Assembly: GCF_001700315.1 (NCBI RefSeq)
Contig: NZ_MASJ01000003.1
Coordinates: 1 to 64,000 of the forward strand
DNA: 64,000 nt
From: Caryophanon tenue
GTDB taxonomy: Bacteria; Bacillota; Bacilli; Bacillales_A; Planococcaceae
Direction: 5' to 3'
Positions within the stretch are counted from its first letter, which is position 1, and every line of letters begins with the position of its first letter. Both the position numbers and the translations under genes were made by a program. Positions 34,879-44,544 of this stretch are shown piece by piece. Below the pieces are notes generated by a model. It was not told the origin of the DNA. It ran no database searches and saw only the letters and a program-made list of their open reading frames with translations.

Positions 34879-36398
34879 ACAAATTTTTAAAAATTGTAGG
34901 GGCAGTAGCCGTTATTAATATTATTGCACGACTATTTGGCTTTTTCCGTGAGATGGTTATTGGTTTCCAATATGGTTCTTCTCATGTAGCAGATAGTATT
35001 TTTACGGCTTATTTATTGCCGAACTTTTTATATTTAGTCGTTGGTGGCGCATTTACAACCGCCGTGATTTCCATTTATAACCGCAAACAGACGAATCAAG
35101 CAGAATTTGTGAAACAGTCATTTACGATTGTAGTGGTGTCACTAACTGTGATGACCGTGGCGATTATGGCGTTTACCGAACCATTAATGCATTTATTTGA
35201 AATTGATGAAAAAGGGCCAGAAGCGTTTGATTTAGCCGTTAGCTTATTTTATTGGATGATGCCATCATCTATTTTACTCGCACTTGCTTCTTGGTATAGC
35301 GGTATGTTAAATATTCATGACCGTTTCCATTTATCAAGCTTTGCGATTTTGTTATATAATGTGTTATTCCTTGTGATTGCAGTTGGATTATCATTTATCA
35401 TTGGACCAGTTGCGTACGGGATTTCGGCATTGTTTAGTGCACTTGTAATGGTGTACTACGTGGCAAAAGGATATCGTAAGCTTGACAGTCACCCAGTAGG
35501 CATATCGTTTACACGTAATCAATCGACACGTGATTTATGGCTTATGGTATGGCCCGTGATGATTGGTGGCGCAGCGATTCAGATTTATGCGATGCTGCAA
35601 CGCTTTTTCGCAGGACCGCTTGGAGAAGGGGCGATTTCGGCAGTTAACTACGCATCGAAATTAACGCAATTCCCGCAAGCGATTTTAATTACAGCGGTAA
35701 CAACCGTTATTTATCCGATTTTAAGTAAAAAAGAAGCGGAAGATGACGGAGAATCGATTAAGCTATTATATTCAAAAGGACTTTATTATTTAACACTGTT
35801 ATTAGTACCGGTATCTATTTTTGCGTATTTTTACGATAAAAATTTAATTCAAGTCATTTTTGAATACGGTGAATTTGATGCATATTCAACATCGATTACG
35901 GTACCAGTATTTGAAATTTTAGTGTTGTCGATGCTGTTTTTAGCATTGAACACATACATCACACGTTTTTATTATGCAAAAGGTGACTCCGCAGCACCAG
36001 TTGTTTTTAGTATTGTGAACGTGTTCATTATTAACATTGCTATTATGTATTTCTTTACAGATGAATACGGTGCTACAGCGATTGCATGGGCGACGCTTAT
36101 TAGTTCGATTACAAATACAATCATGCTGGTCGTGTACGGGAAAATAAAATACAATTTAGCACTTGTTGTACCAGAAACAAAAAAACAATGGTTACGTCCA
36201 TGGATTCCATTTTTGATTGTGGGAGTTATCACATACCTCTCAAGTGAATATTTAACATTTGATTATAAATGGGTAACGTTTATTGTCGGGGTAACGATTT
36301 TTACAGTGGTGACACTTGTGGTATTCCATTTGTTCGGCATTAAAGAAGTAAGTACAAGTTTAACGAAATTACGTAAACGCTTTAGCAAACGTTCATAA
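34875..36398 (+). CDS. murJ: MOP-family lipid flippase, MurJ-like
   Basis: 507 aa. The TTG start overlaps the preceding stop (TTGA). About 14 membrane helices. The N-terminus (ARLFGFFREMVIGFQYGSS ... FLYLVVGGAFTTAVI) is typical of MurJ/MviN proteins, including the conserved Arg-Glu of helix 1. The role is flipping an undecaprenyl-linked precursor to the outer face. Operon position with csaB and a glycosyltransferase leaves open whether the cargo is lipid II or the secondary wall polymer. The symbol is by similarity only. A terminator follows. Confidence 0.82.
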   Translation: MNKFLKIVGAVAVINIIARLFGFFREMVIGFQYGSSHVADSIFTAYLLPNFLYLVVGGAFTTAVISIYNRKQTNQAEFVKQSFTIVVVSLTVMTVAIMAFTEPLMHLFEIDEKGPEAFDLAVSLFYWMMPSSILLALASWYSGMLNIHDRFHLSSFAILLYNVLFLVIAVGLSFIIGPVAYGISALFSALVMVYYVAKGYRKLDSHPVGISFTRNQSTRDLWLMVWPVMIGGAAIQIYAMLQRFFAGPLGEGAISAVNYASKLTQFPQAILITAVTTVIYPILSKKEAEDDGESIKLLYSKGLYYLTLLLVPVSIFAYFYDKNLIQVIFEYGEFDAYSTSITVPVFEILVLSMLFLALNTYITRFYYAKGDSAAPVVFSIVNVFIINIAIMYFFTDEYGATAIAWATLISSITNTIMLVVYGKIKYNLALVVPETKKQWLRPWIPFLIVGVITYLSSEYLTFDYKWVTFIVGVTIFTVVTLVVFHLFGIKEVSTSLTKLRKRFSKRS

Positions 36399-36401
36399 AA
36401 C

Positions 36402-36447
36402 AAAAAAGTCGTGGTCATGCAATGTCCTGCATGATGACGGCTTTTTT
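36402..36447 (+). terminator. Terminator of the csaB operon
   Basis: Long imperfect hairpin, AAAAAGTCGTGGTCATGCA against TGCATGATGACGGCTTTTT, with a short loop and a T-run. Confidence 0.85.
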
Positions 36448-36637
36448 ACTTGAAGACGTCAAAATTTGCTAAATAGGAAGTGTAATTTAGCAGAAATCGC
36501 AGTAAAGTTGTAGGAATTTCGGTTTTCTACTATGTTTATGTGGTTAATGTTTAAAAAGTATAAAGTTTCTTGTATAATTAAAACTATTGTTTGGGAAAGT
36601 AGTACCCGAGAAGCTATAGAAAGATAAAGGTGACGGT

Positions 36638-37201
36638 ATGGCAAGAGGACGAAAAGTTAATTCAAATGGCGAACGCAGCAAGCAATTACTATTAGAAAAG
36701 GCAATTGAATTATTTGCAACACATGGTTATCATCAAACGAAAATCAGTGATATTGTGAAAGCTGCAAACTTAACACAGCCAACATTTTACTTATACTTTG
36801 AAAGTAAAGATTCTTTATTTAATAGCTTAAATGCGGAGTTTAATGAAAAATTAATGACGATTTTTGATACGGAAGATGTACATACAAATGTGTCATTAAG
36901 TGATTTACAGACAAAGCTAGAGCAAGTTTTAACATTCTTTACACAACATCCACTACTAACAAAAGTAGGCTTTTTCGAAGCAATGGATGCAAAAGTAGTC
37001 AAAGCAGCATTTACGGAGCAAGTTAAAGGATATGTGGAACAATTTTCACATGTCAATGATGCAGTACTGCTGTCGGAGAGCTTAGTTGGTTCACTTGAAC
37101 GTTTAACGTATACATGTTTATTAACAGGTAAATATGATGCAAAACAACTAGCCGATTCATTATTAACGATTTATTTTGCACAAGCGAAACAGCTAGCATA
37201 A
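36638..37201 (+). CDS. TetR/AcrR family transcriptional regulator
   Basis: 187 aa. The N-terminal ~60 residues are a TetR helix-turn-helix (LLEKAIELFATHGYHQTKI, then QPTFYLYFESKDSLF). The C-terminal part is the variable ligand-binding region. Targets are not evident; the gene is alone between terminators and no matching palindrome is seen directly upstream. The convergent neighbour is an S41 protease. Confidence 0.9.
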   Translation: MARGRKVNSNGERSKQLLLEKAIELFATHGYHQTKISDIVKAANLTQPTFYLYFESKDSLFNSLNAEFNEKLMTIFDTEDVHTNVSLSDLQTKLEQVLTFFTQHPLLTKVGFFEAMDAKVVKAAFTEQVKGYVEQFSHVNDAVLLSESLVGSLERLTYTCLLTGKYDAKQLADSLLTIYFAQAKQLA

Positions 37202-37209
37202 ATATAGAT

Positions 37210-37260
37210 AAAAGGAGCGCGGTCTCTCAATCACGTATTGAGAAACTGCGCTCCTTTTCT
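37210..37260. terminator. Bidirectional terminator
   Basis: AAAAGGAGCGC pairs with GCGCTCCTTTT and an inner TCTCAAT with ATTGAGA. It serves the convergent TetR (+) and S41 protease (-) genes. Confidence 0.9.
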
Positions 37261-37270
37261 ATGCAATAAG

Positions 37271-38605
37271 CTAGCGAACGATGATCTTTTGAATTTTTCC
37301 AGGCTGTGTATCAGTTGCTTCTGTAATAAGCGCATACGTTGCTCCTGCTTTTAACGGTTCGTTAAATGTTAGGCGAGCATAACGTTTTCCTGATTTTGCA
37401 GCTGAAAATTCGAGCTTTTTATCAGTGCCAAGTTGTACAAAATGATAGCGATTTTTAGCTGTATTGGCAATTTGTTTATGCACAATGTATAAACTTGAAC
37501 TATGCGCATCTTTTGTTAATGTTGGTTGAATGGCATACTGCAATTTTTCAGTTAAAGCATCAAAGTGAGCGTCTTCTAACGGCGATGTTGTCACGATATC
37601 AGGAATCACTCCTTTTTCATGAATTGTTTTTCCATTTGGTCCTGTGAAGGTTGCAATTGTTAATTTTAAATAGCTGCCGTCACTAAAGTTTAAAAACTGC
37701 TGCATCGAGCCTTTACCATATGTTTTTTGGCCATATAAAATGGCTGCTTGCTGGTCTTGAAGTGCTGCTGCGGTCATTTCAGAAGCGCTAGCGCTGTATT
37801 CATTTACTAAAAGACGGCTATTTAATGGGAATTTTCGATATGTGCCGACCGATGAATACAGTTGAGACTGATTTTTTGTGTGTAATAAGTAAGCGAGCGG
37901 ACTATTCGTGAACATGCCGATAATTTTTTCGGCTGTTTCAACGTAACCGCCGCCATTATTGCGTAAATCGATAATATACGATGTAGCACCTTGTTCACGT
38001 AAGTTTGACAGTGCGCGACGCATCAATGTGTCTGCATCGTCTGAAAACGTGTAAAGCGCGATATAGCCAATCTTGCCGTATAAAAGATTTGACGATACTT
38101 TCGGTGTTTGAAATGCCTGTCGTGTAATCGTATACGTCTGCATCGCGTTGGTTGGCAGTTGCACTGTTAACGTTACAATTGTTCCTGCTGCGCCGCGTAG
38201 AATGGCGCTCATTTGTTCTTGCGTCATCGCAGTGAGCGAACGACCATCTACTTGCAAAATAATGGAGCCAGCGACTAATCCTGCTTGTGCCGCGGGGCTA
38301 TGTTCAATCGTATCTGTAATATACGCACCATCTGGATGTTGTTCAAAGTAAATACCGATACCTACGGATTCAAGATCGATATCGTTAACGTATTGTTCGT
38401 ATTCCATCGGCGAAAAATAAGCGGAGTAGGGGTCTAATGTTGCCATTAACTCATCGATGGTCGTTGCTTCATAAAATGCAGGACTGAGTTCATCGACATA
38501 ATATTGTTCAACGAGTGAACGAACATCTTGAAGGCTAGCTGCTTGTGCTGGAATGCTGATACATACAAAACAAGTAATAAGAAGAGCGGTAAACAATTTT
38601 TTCAT
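37271..38605 (-). CDS. S41 family C-terminal processing peptidase (CtpA-like)
   Basis: 444 aa with a signal peptide (MKKLFTALLITCFVCISIPA, cleavage near QAA-S). A PDZ domain lies at ~75-155 (ESVGIGIYF ... AGLVAGSIILQVDGRSL). The S41 core follows, with IIDLRNNGGGY, the catalytic Ser in EYSASASEM and Lys in KTYGKGSMQ. The N-terminal YVD...ATLDPYS part fits Ctp proteases. The C-terminal ~90 residues are an extra beta-rich piece. It should act on envelope proteins outside the membrane. It stands alone between two terminators. Confidence 0.9.
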   Translation of the reverse strand: MKKLFTALLITCFVCISIPAQAASLQDVRSLVEQYYVDELSPAFYEATTIDELMATLDPYSAYFSPMEYEQYVNDIDLESVGIGIYFEQHPDGAYITDTIEHSPAAQAGLVAGSIILQVDGRSLTAMTQEQMSAILRGAAGTIVTLTVQLPTNAMQTYTITRQAFQTPKVSSNLLYGKIGYIALYTFSDDADTLMRRALSNLREQGATSYIIDLRNNGGGYVETAEKIIGMFTNSPLAYLLHTKNQSQLYSSVGTYRKFPLNSRLLVNEYSASASEMTAAALQDQQAAILYGQKTYGKGSMQQFLNFSDGSYLKLTIATFTGPNGKTIHEKGVIPDIVTTSPLEDAHFDALTEKLQYAIQPTLTKDAHSSSLYIVHKQIANTAKNRYHFVQLGTDKKLEFSAAKSGKRYARLTFNEPLKAGATYALITEATDTQPGKIQKIIVR

Positions 38606-38631
38606 GAATCTACTCCTTTACGGTGACATAA

Positions 38632-38662
38632 CAAAAGGTGCCCATCGCTGGACACCTTTATT
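38632..38662 (-). terminator. Terminator of brnQ
   Basis: AAAGGTG/CACCTTT stem in the short gap between brnQ and the S41 protease gene on the minus strand. The T-tract is imperfect. Confidence 0.55.
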
Positions 38663-38667
38663 ATACA

Positions 38668-39987
38668 TTATTTGTTTGTTACTTTTGAGATAATGTAGCC
38701 GATCATTGCACCGACGATCGCTGGGATTAACCAGCCCATCCCTTGTCCTTGAAGTGGTAAATAGCCTAAAATATTTTGATATGCTTCTACGTTAATATTG
38801 GCAGCGACTAAACCATCATTAATGCTGACAAGTAATGTGAAGAATAACGCGAACGCATATACAAGTGGCTTACCACCGTATAAATTATGTGTTAACGATA
38901 AGAAAATAATAACCATTGCAAGTGGATATAAAATCATTAAAGCCGGTAATGTAATGGCTAATAAGTTCTCTAAACCAAAGTTTGCGATCACACCACTAAA
39001 TAATGAGAACACGATTAAGTACGTTTTGTATGAAATTTTTGGATACACTTTATTAAAGAATTGTGCATTTGCTGTTGCTAAACCAATAGATGTTGTTAAA
39101 CATGCTAATAAAATGATAACCGATAAAATGGCTTGTCCTAATTCACCGTATAATGTTTGCGCAGCAGCTGCGATGATGGCACTACCTGTACCTGTACCTT
39201 CGATAAAGCCGATCGAATCTGTACTTGTTGCCCCGATATAGCCAAGTGAAATATACACAAATGCTAAACCAGCAGCTGCGATAATACCGGCATAAATTGT
39301 TGAAGCAACAATTTTCTTGTCATCATTTACACCGCGGTCTTTTAATGCTTGGATAATAACTAAACCGAATACAAGACCGGCAAGCATGTCCATTGTGTAA
39401 TACCCTTCAATAAAGCCTTTTGTAAATGGATTTGCGATATACTCACCAGTTGATTCATTTAAGCTACCCATTGGTGAAATAAATGCTTTTACAGTAAGTA
39501 AAACGATTACGATTAATAAAGCAGGTGTTAAAATTTTGCCGACGATATCAACAAGCTTCGTCGGATTCATCGCTGCTACTAGCGTTAGTGCGAAGAATAC
39601 GATTGTCATAATAATTAACGGCCATGGTGATTGTGCTGCTGATTCTGATAAGTATGGAACAACGGCAATTTCATAAGACACTGTAGCTGTACGTGGCCAT
39701 GCAAATAGTGGCCCGATTGCTAAGTATACAAGCGATGTGAAAATTAAACCGAATGTTGCGTTAATACGTTGTGTAATAAATAATAGGTCGCCACCTGATT
39801 TTGCGATAGCAACAATCGCTAATAATGGTAAACCTACACCAGTTGTTAAGAAGCCGAGTAACGCCCACACGATTTCTTCTCCGGATTTTTGCCCTAGCTC
39901 TGGTGGGAAAATAATATTACCTGCACCAAGGAATAGAGCGAATAACATTAAACCAATTGCTAAATTATCCTGCATAAACTTTTTCAT
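38668..39987 (-). CDS. brnQ: Branched-chain amino acid transporter, BrnQ family
   Basis: 439 aa, about twelve membrane helices. The N-terminus (LFALFLGAGNIIFPPELGQKSG) is the classic BrnQ/LIV-II signature, with GLPLLAIVAIAKSGGDL following. It should take up leucine, isoleucine and valine with Na+ or H+. The ATG follows AAGGAGTTT. A good SigA promoter lies 52 bases upstream of the start. I looked for a T-box leader and saw none in the short leader. Its housekeeping role is unrelated to the surrounding S-layer genes. Confidence 0.93.
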   Translation of the reverse strand: MKKFMQDNLAIGLMLFALFLGAGNIIFPPELGQKSGEEIVWALLGFLTTGVGLPLLAIVAIAKSGGDLLFITQRINATFGLIFTSLVYLAIGPLFAWPRTATVSYEIAVVPYLSESAAQSPWPLIIMTIVFFALTLVAAMNPTKLVDIVGKILTPALLIVIVLLTVKAFISPMGSLNESTGEYIANPFTKGFIEGYYTMDMLAGLVFGLVIIQALKDRGVNDDKKIVASTIYAGIIAAAGLAFVYISLGYIGATSTDSIGFIEGTGTGSAIIAAAAQTLYGELGQAILSVIILLACLTTSIGLATANAQFFNKVYPKISYKTYLIVFSLFSGVIANFGLENLLAITLPALMILYPLAMVIIFLSLTHNLYGGKPLVYAFALFFTLLVSINDGLVAANINVEAYQNILGYLPLQGQGMGWLIPAIVGAMIGYIISKVTNK

Positions 39988-40039
39988 TGTATTATAAACT
40001 CCTTATTTTTCAAAAAGCGTCAATTTTCAAATAATTTAA

Positions 40040-40069
40040 AGTATAAAAAAAATTATACTACATTGTCAA
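40040..40069 (-). promoter_or_regulatory. SigA-type promoter of brnQ
   Basis: On the minus strand TTGACA (40064-40069), an 18-base spacer and TATACT (40040-40045). Confidence 0.7.
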
Positions 40070-40541
40070 TTATTCAAAAACTGCAATAAATCAAGACAAG
40101 CTATAACATAGTATATTTTCAGAAAAAATGCAATGTAAAAAAAGTTAAATGAGCACAAAGAACTATCATGTTTTTCTAGGTAGCTGGTAGTAATATATTA
40201 TATTGGAATATTTTATAAATGTAATAGCTGCTACATATTTTTTATTGAGGCAGTCATTATAGAAGAATAGCAAAATGCACAGTAATTTCTTATATAATGT
40301 TATGTTAGTGTATATAAAATGCAGAAAATTCAGTTTTATTTAGTCGGAGATAAGTAGTTAGTGTAGTGGAATAAATATTTTCGTAATTGAATTGTCATAC
40401 AATTGTAATGTTACCGCCGATGCTTTCATGCTAATCTGTAAACAGCTTTAACAGAAAATTCATAATCAAACAGATAACGACTAACAAATAAAAAATCAAA
40501 CATATATATACAATTTATACATACATGGAGGAATACGATTA
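40070..40541. other. AT-rich intergenic region before an NlpC/P60 gene
   Basis: No gene. It is strongly AT-rich and must hold the promoter of the NlpC/P60 gene, whose GGAGGA site is at 40527-40532. A WalR-like box is the only recognisable element. The long leader could carry further control, but I see no riboswitch consensus. Confidence 0.5.
40393..40409 (+). promoter_or_regulatory. WalR-box-like direct repeat
   Basis: TGTCAT-N5-TGTAAT, one mismatch from TGTWAH-N5-TGTWAH, about 130 bases upstream of an NlpC/P60 gene and in the same orientation. WalR control is known for several wall hydrolases; here it is inferred. Confidence 0.4.
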
Positions 40542-41006
40542 ATGAACTATCGCAAACATGCATCTAAAATCATCATTGCTTCTATTACAGCCGGTGCAAT
40601 TTTTATGACGCCATTTGGAGAAGCAAACCAAGCAAGTGCTTCATCGGGGAGTGCAGTTGTACAGCAAGCGAATAAATTAAAAGGCGTTAAATATCGTTAC
40701 GGCGGCACAACAACAAGCGGCTTTGACTGTTCTGGATTCGTACAATACGCATTTAAAAAAGCAGGGAAGAGCTTACCACGTACAACATCTGGCATGTATC
40801 GTACAGGTAAATCGGTTTCTTATTCATCATTACGTGCAGGAGATTTAGTGTTCTTTAATACATCTGGTCGCGGTGTATCACATGTAGGCATTTATGTAGG
40901 GAACGGCAACTTCATTCACTCGTCATCAAGTAAAGGTGTTTCTGTTGCAAAAGTAAAAGGTCCATATTGGGGCGCGCGTTATATTGGCGCAAAACGTGTT
41001 CTTTAA
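40542..41006 (+). CDS. Secreted NlpC/P60 peptidoglycan endopeptidase
   Basis: 154 aa. A signal peptide (to about SAS-S) is followed directly by one NlpC/P60 domain filling the rest: YGGTTTSGFDCSGF with C63, GDLVFFNTSGRGVSHVGIY with H114. These positions are the same as in the SLH-linked paralogue at 21189. It has no wall-binding domain, so it is probably released or loosely held. It cuts peptide bonds in peptidoglycan stems by family. A clear terminator follows. Confidence 0.92.
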   Translation: MNYRKHASKIIIASITAGAIFMTPFGEANQASASSGSAVVQQANKLKGVKYRYGGTTTSGFDCSGFVQYAFKKAGKSLPRTTSGMYRTGKSVSYSSLRAGDLVFFNTSGRGVSHVGIYVGNGNFIHSSSSKGVSVAKVKGPYWGARYIGAKRVL

Positions 41007-41014
41007 TGATATAC

Positions 41015-41052
41015 AAAAAGCTACCGGGCGAATTGTCCGGTAGCTTTTTTTT
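41015..41052. terminator. Bidirectional terminator
   Basis: AAAAGCTACCGG/CCGGTAGCTTTT with a 9-base loop and T-runs, between the NlpC/P60 gene (+) and the slaP-like gene (-). Confidence 0.93.
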
Positions 41053-41055
41053 GTT

Positions 41056-41964
41056 TTATTGTTGTGGTACACGAGCCGTCCAGCGTGTGAAATCTGCTGT
41101 ATGTAACTCATGTGTTAATGTGCTTGGGAACATAAATGTCCATGGTTTTGATGTGTTAGCACGTACAACTAATACAGGGTCTAACTTAAATGTACCACTT
41201 GCAACGACACGTGCATGAGCATCAACGATTTCTAATGGCAATTGCTCTAAATTAATATCGCGGTCGTTTCCGTTACGAATTAATAACGTAATTTGCAGGT
41301 TGCCGTTGTCCATAACGTGTTGTTGAATGCCTGTGAAGTTGACTTCTTTATCACGTAATTTTGGTAATGACGATACGACACGACGTAGTTCTTCTTTTTG
41401 TGCGTCGTTTAATTGTTTTTCCCATTGTGTATCTAAATCTAATTGATGCCCACGTAATGACACAATATTGAAGGCAATTTTCCAACCTTCAGCTGGTACT
41501 GCATCTGTTAATAATGAATCCTTTTTAAATGTGAATACCCACGGACGGGCACTTTCAGCAGGAATGACACCAAGCTGTGCAAAATCAAAGCTTTGCTTAG
41601 CAATTACTTTGCCATCAACATCTGTTAAAAATAGCGCGATTTCTTTTAATGAAACAGGTTGGCTTAATGAAGAACGGAAAAATGCTTTTACGTTCCAGTC
41701 GCCAGTCGCTGCATCTTCTTCAATATTAATCGCCGCCAGTGATAATTGATTTGGTTTTAATGGCTCTAGCTCATTGGCTAAAAAGTTAAAGACATACTTT
41801 TGCTCTTGTGGCACATTCCAGTCTGGGTGGAATGACAGTTTTGTATGGATAGCTTGCGCTTGTGCAGCTGTCTCTTTTTTTGATGCACCTAGTAACTCTT
41901 TTGAATCGATAGCACTATCTTTACCGACCTTGTCTGACTTTTTAAAGAATGAAAATAAACCCAT
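41056..41964 (-). CDS. slaP: Accessory Sec system S-layer assembly protein (SlaP-like)
   Basis: 302 aa, no signal peptide. Two tandem beta-domains of ~120 residues share the layout VPQEQKYVFNFLANELEPL ... FLTDVDGKVIA / NFTGIQQHVMDNGNLQITL ... EIVDAHARVVA ... ANTSKPWTFMFP. This is how the SlaP family found beside secA2 in Bacillus is built. SlaP is known in B. anthracis to help SecA2 secrete S-layer proteins. The start overlaps the secA2 stop by one base (TAATG), which supports joint function and coupled translation. Confidence 0.85.
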   Translation of the reverse strand: MGLFSFFKKSDKVGKDSAIDSKELLGASKKETAAQAQAIHTKLSFHPDWNVPQEQKYVFNFLANELEPLKPNQLSLAAINIEEDAATGDWNVKAFFRSSLSQPVSLKEIALFLTDVDGKVIAKQSFDFAQLGVIPAESARPWVFTFKKDSLLTDAVPAEGWKIAFNIVSLRGHQLDLDTQWEKQLNDAQKEELRRVVSSLPKLRDKEVNFTGIQQHVMDNGNLQITLLIRNGNDRDINLEQLPLEIVDAHARVVASGTFKLDPVLVVRANTSKPWTFMFPSTLTHELHTADFTRWTARVPQQ

Positions 41965-44330
41965 TATTGTAATTCCTCCTGACGTTCTCTCAGTAGTTTA
42001 ACGAAGTTAATAACTTCCTTCACAACTGAGCGACGTAATTCTTGATAGTTTTTACCGAATAATTCTAAACCTTCACGCTGATAAATTCGCATCGGGTCTT
42101 CTTGTTGGTAGTGACGTAAGCCGATACCTTCTTTTAAATGAGACATCGCTTCTAAATGTTTTACCCACATGCTGTCTAAACGCATTAACATAACTTGTGG
42201 AATTAATTCACGTACTTGTTCATTTTCATTAAATGCCTGTAAAAACGTTTTTAACTCGTCAACAGCGGGTTGTACATTTTCAAATAATGTTTTCACATTT
42301 TGAGCATCGCGGTCAACAGCAACTGGTGATAATGTTAATGAGTTAATTGTCTCATCCATAACATCAAATTGCCATTCATGTGGCATTGCTTCATCTGGCG
42401 CATGTTCACGGATGGCGAAATCGATTGTTTCATCGAGCATTTGTAGCAGTTGCTCCATCGTTGCATCGCCGCCGATAATTTTATTACGTAGACCGTAAAT
42501 AACACCACGTTGGTCATTGATAACATCATCTAATTTTAAGTTATATTCGCGCATACCTTGTTGTGCACCTTCCACGATACGTTGTGTACGGCTCACAAGT
42601 TCATGCACATCTTTGTGCGTAATCATGCCTTGCGCATTTTTTGTCATTTTCTTTTTAAACTTTTCAACATCGTCTTTTGCAAAACGACGGAACATGTCAT
42701 CTTCAAGTGACAACACAAATACACTACCACCTGGATCACCTTGACGGCCAGAGCGTCCACGTAATTGGTTATCGACACGGCGACTTTCATGCTTTTCTGT
42801 GCCGACAACGAATAAACCACCAAGTTCACGCACACCTTCGCCTGGTACGATATCTGTACCGCGACCTGCCATATTCGTTGCGACTGTAATACGCTTACGT
42901 TGACCTGCTTCTGAAATGAGTTCAACTTCTTGTTCAACCGTTTTGGCATTTAATAGTTGGAACGTAAGCCCAGCATCTTTTAATGCGCTAGCAACAGCTT
43001 CGGATTGTAAAATAGACGTTGTACCAACCAGTACGGGTTGACCTGTCATATGGCGCTCTTTTACAAGGTTTGCGACATATTGATATTTTTCTTCTTTATA
43101 CTCGAAAATAATATCTTGTTGGTCGATACGTTGACGTGGTCGGTTCGTTGGAATTTGAATAACCGACATGCCATACACTTCGTTAATTTCTTTTTCCTGT
43201 GTTTTAGCTGTACCTGTCATACCAGAAAGAAGAGGGTACATACGGAAGTAGTTTTGAATCGTTACTTGCGCCTGTGCCTTGTTTTCCTCGGTAATTGTGA
43301 CACCTTCTTTTGCTTCGATTGCTTGGTGTAAGCCATCTGATAATGAGCGACCTTCCATAATACGTCCCGTGAACATATCAACAAGCTGAATTTTATCGTC
43401 TTTCACGATATAATCGACGTCACGGTCAAACATTACGTGTGCACGTACTGCTTGAATCATATAATGGTAAAGTGTTTGGTGCTCTAAGTCATAAAGATTG
43501 TCAATGCCAAACGCAGCCTCTACTTTTTCAATCCCTTGGTCTGTTAACGATGTCGCTTTCGTCTCTTCATCAAATTCGTAATCTTCTTCGACTTTAAAGC
43601 GCTTCGCAACCATCGCTGCAATCCGATGTAGCTCTTCATTTGCCATCATTTTTCCGGCAACGATTAATGGTGTTTTTGCTTCGTCAATTAAGACAGAATC
43701 GACTTCATCAATAATGGCAAAGTGGTACGGGCGCTGTACGCGGTCCGCAATGCTATGCACCATATTGTCACGTAAATAGTCGAAACCAAATTCAGTACCG
43801 ACGCCATATGTAATGTCCGCAGCGTAAGCATCGCGTTTTTGCATTGGCTCCATCATTGGAATGTTCAAACCGACTGTTAAACCTAAGAAGCGGTGAATTT
43901 GGCCGATTTGGTCATAGTCACGTTTTGCTAAATAGTCATTTACGGTAATGACATGAACACCTTTACCTTCTAATGCACGTACATACGATGGTAAAGAGGC
44001 AACTAATGTTTTCCCTTCGCCGGTTGGCATTTCAGCAATATTACCTTCTGTTAATACTAAGCCACCGATTAATTGCACATCAAAGTGACGCATGTTTAAC
44101 ACGCGCTTCGATGCTTCACGTACAACGGCAAACGCGTCTGGAATAATCGCTTTAATATCTTCACCTTGTTCAAGACGATTTTTAAATGTCATCGTCATCT
44201 CACGCAGCTCGCTATCGGTCATTGGCGCGTAGGTCGTTTCTAATTGGTTGATTTGCTCGACCAATTTATAGTAGCGTTTTAACTCACGCTTGCTTGTTTG
44301 CTCTTTATTTCGTTTAAATAGTGAGAACAT
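41964..44330 (-). CDS. secA2: Accessory Sec translocase ATPase SecA2 (Bacillus type)
   Basis: 788 aa. Walker A MPTGEGKTL, Walker B/DEAD region IIDEVDSVLIDEA, IPTNRP, TNMAGRGTDI and QLRGRSGRQGDPG mark a complete SecA motor. It is shorter than the usual ~840 aa SecA and ends after QERQEELQ without the C-terminal zinc-binding Cys motif, typical of SecA2. The slaP overlap sets it apart from the housekeeping secA, which in B. subtilis lies beyond fliS-fliT and hpf. It should power export of S-layer or SLH proteins through SecYEG. AAGGAG precedes the ATG. Confidence 0.92.
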   Translation of the reverse strand: MFSLFKRNKEQTSKRELKRYYKLVEQINQLETTYAPMTDSELREMTMTFKNRLEQGEDIKAIIPDAFAVVREASKRVLNMRHFDVQLIGGLVLTEGNIAEMPTGEGKTLVASLPSYVRALEGKGVHVITVNDYLAKRDYDQIGQIHRFLGLTVGLNIPMMEPMQKRDAYAADITYGVGTEFGFDYLRDNMVHSIADRVQRPYHFAIIDEVDSVLIDEAKTPLIVAGKMMANEELHRIAAMVAKRFKVEEDYEFDEETKATSLTDQGIEKVEAAFGIDNLYDLEHQTLYHYMIQAVRAHVMFDRDVDYIVKDDKIQLVDMFTGRIMEGRSLSDGLHQAIEAKEGVTITEENKAQAQVTIQNYFRMYPLLSGMTGTAKTQEKEINEVYGMSVIQIPTNRPRQRIDQQDIIFEYKEEKYQYVANLVKERHMTGQPVLVGTTSILQSEAVASALKDAGLTFQLLNAKTVEQEVELISEAGQRKRITVATNMAGRGTDIVPGEGVRELGGLFVVGTEKHESRRVDNQLRGRSGRQGDPGGSVFVLSLEDDMFRRFAKDDVEKFKKKMTKNAQGMITHKDVHELVSRTQRIVEGAQQGMREYNLKLDDVINDQRGVIYGLRNKIIGGDATMEQLLQMLDETIDFAIREHAPDEAMPHEWQFDVMDETINSLTLSPVAVDRDAQNVKTLFENVQPAVDELKTFLQAFNENEQVRELIPQVMLMRLDSMWVKHLEAMSHLKEGIGLRHYQQEDPMRIYQREGLELFGKNYQELRRSVVKEVINFVKLLRERQEELQ

Positions 44331-44544
44331 CGTTTCGATTCGCTCCTTCTGTCAGCTTAGAAATGCGCTAAGCATCGTCTAATTTTATCAAATTGTTATG
44401 TGTTTTACTACCAAACATATAATCTGATTCGTTTAATTGTAAGCAATATAGGGGATACATAGTGTAAAAGTTTTAATGGAATATGCAACCAAGTAGAGAA
44501 ATTTGCGTCATTATCTATAATTAGTGTATTTTCAAAAACGTTCA

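Noticed and set aside
39988-40541. T-box leader for brnQ
   Set aside because: The brnQ promoter leaves only a short leader and no T-box sequence or specifier stem is visible.
41964-44330. Housekeeping secA
   Set aside because: Length, lack of the C-terminal zinc motif and overlap with the slaP-like gene mark it as secA2.
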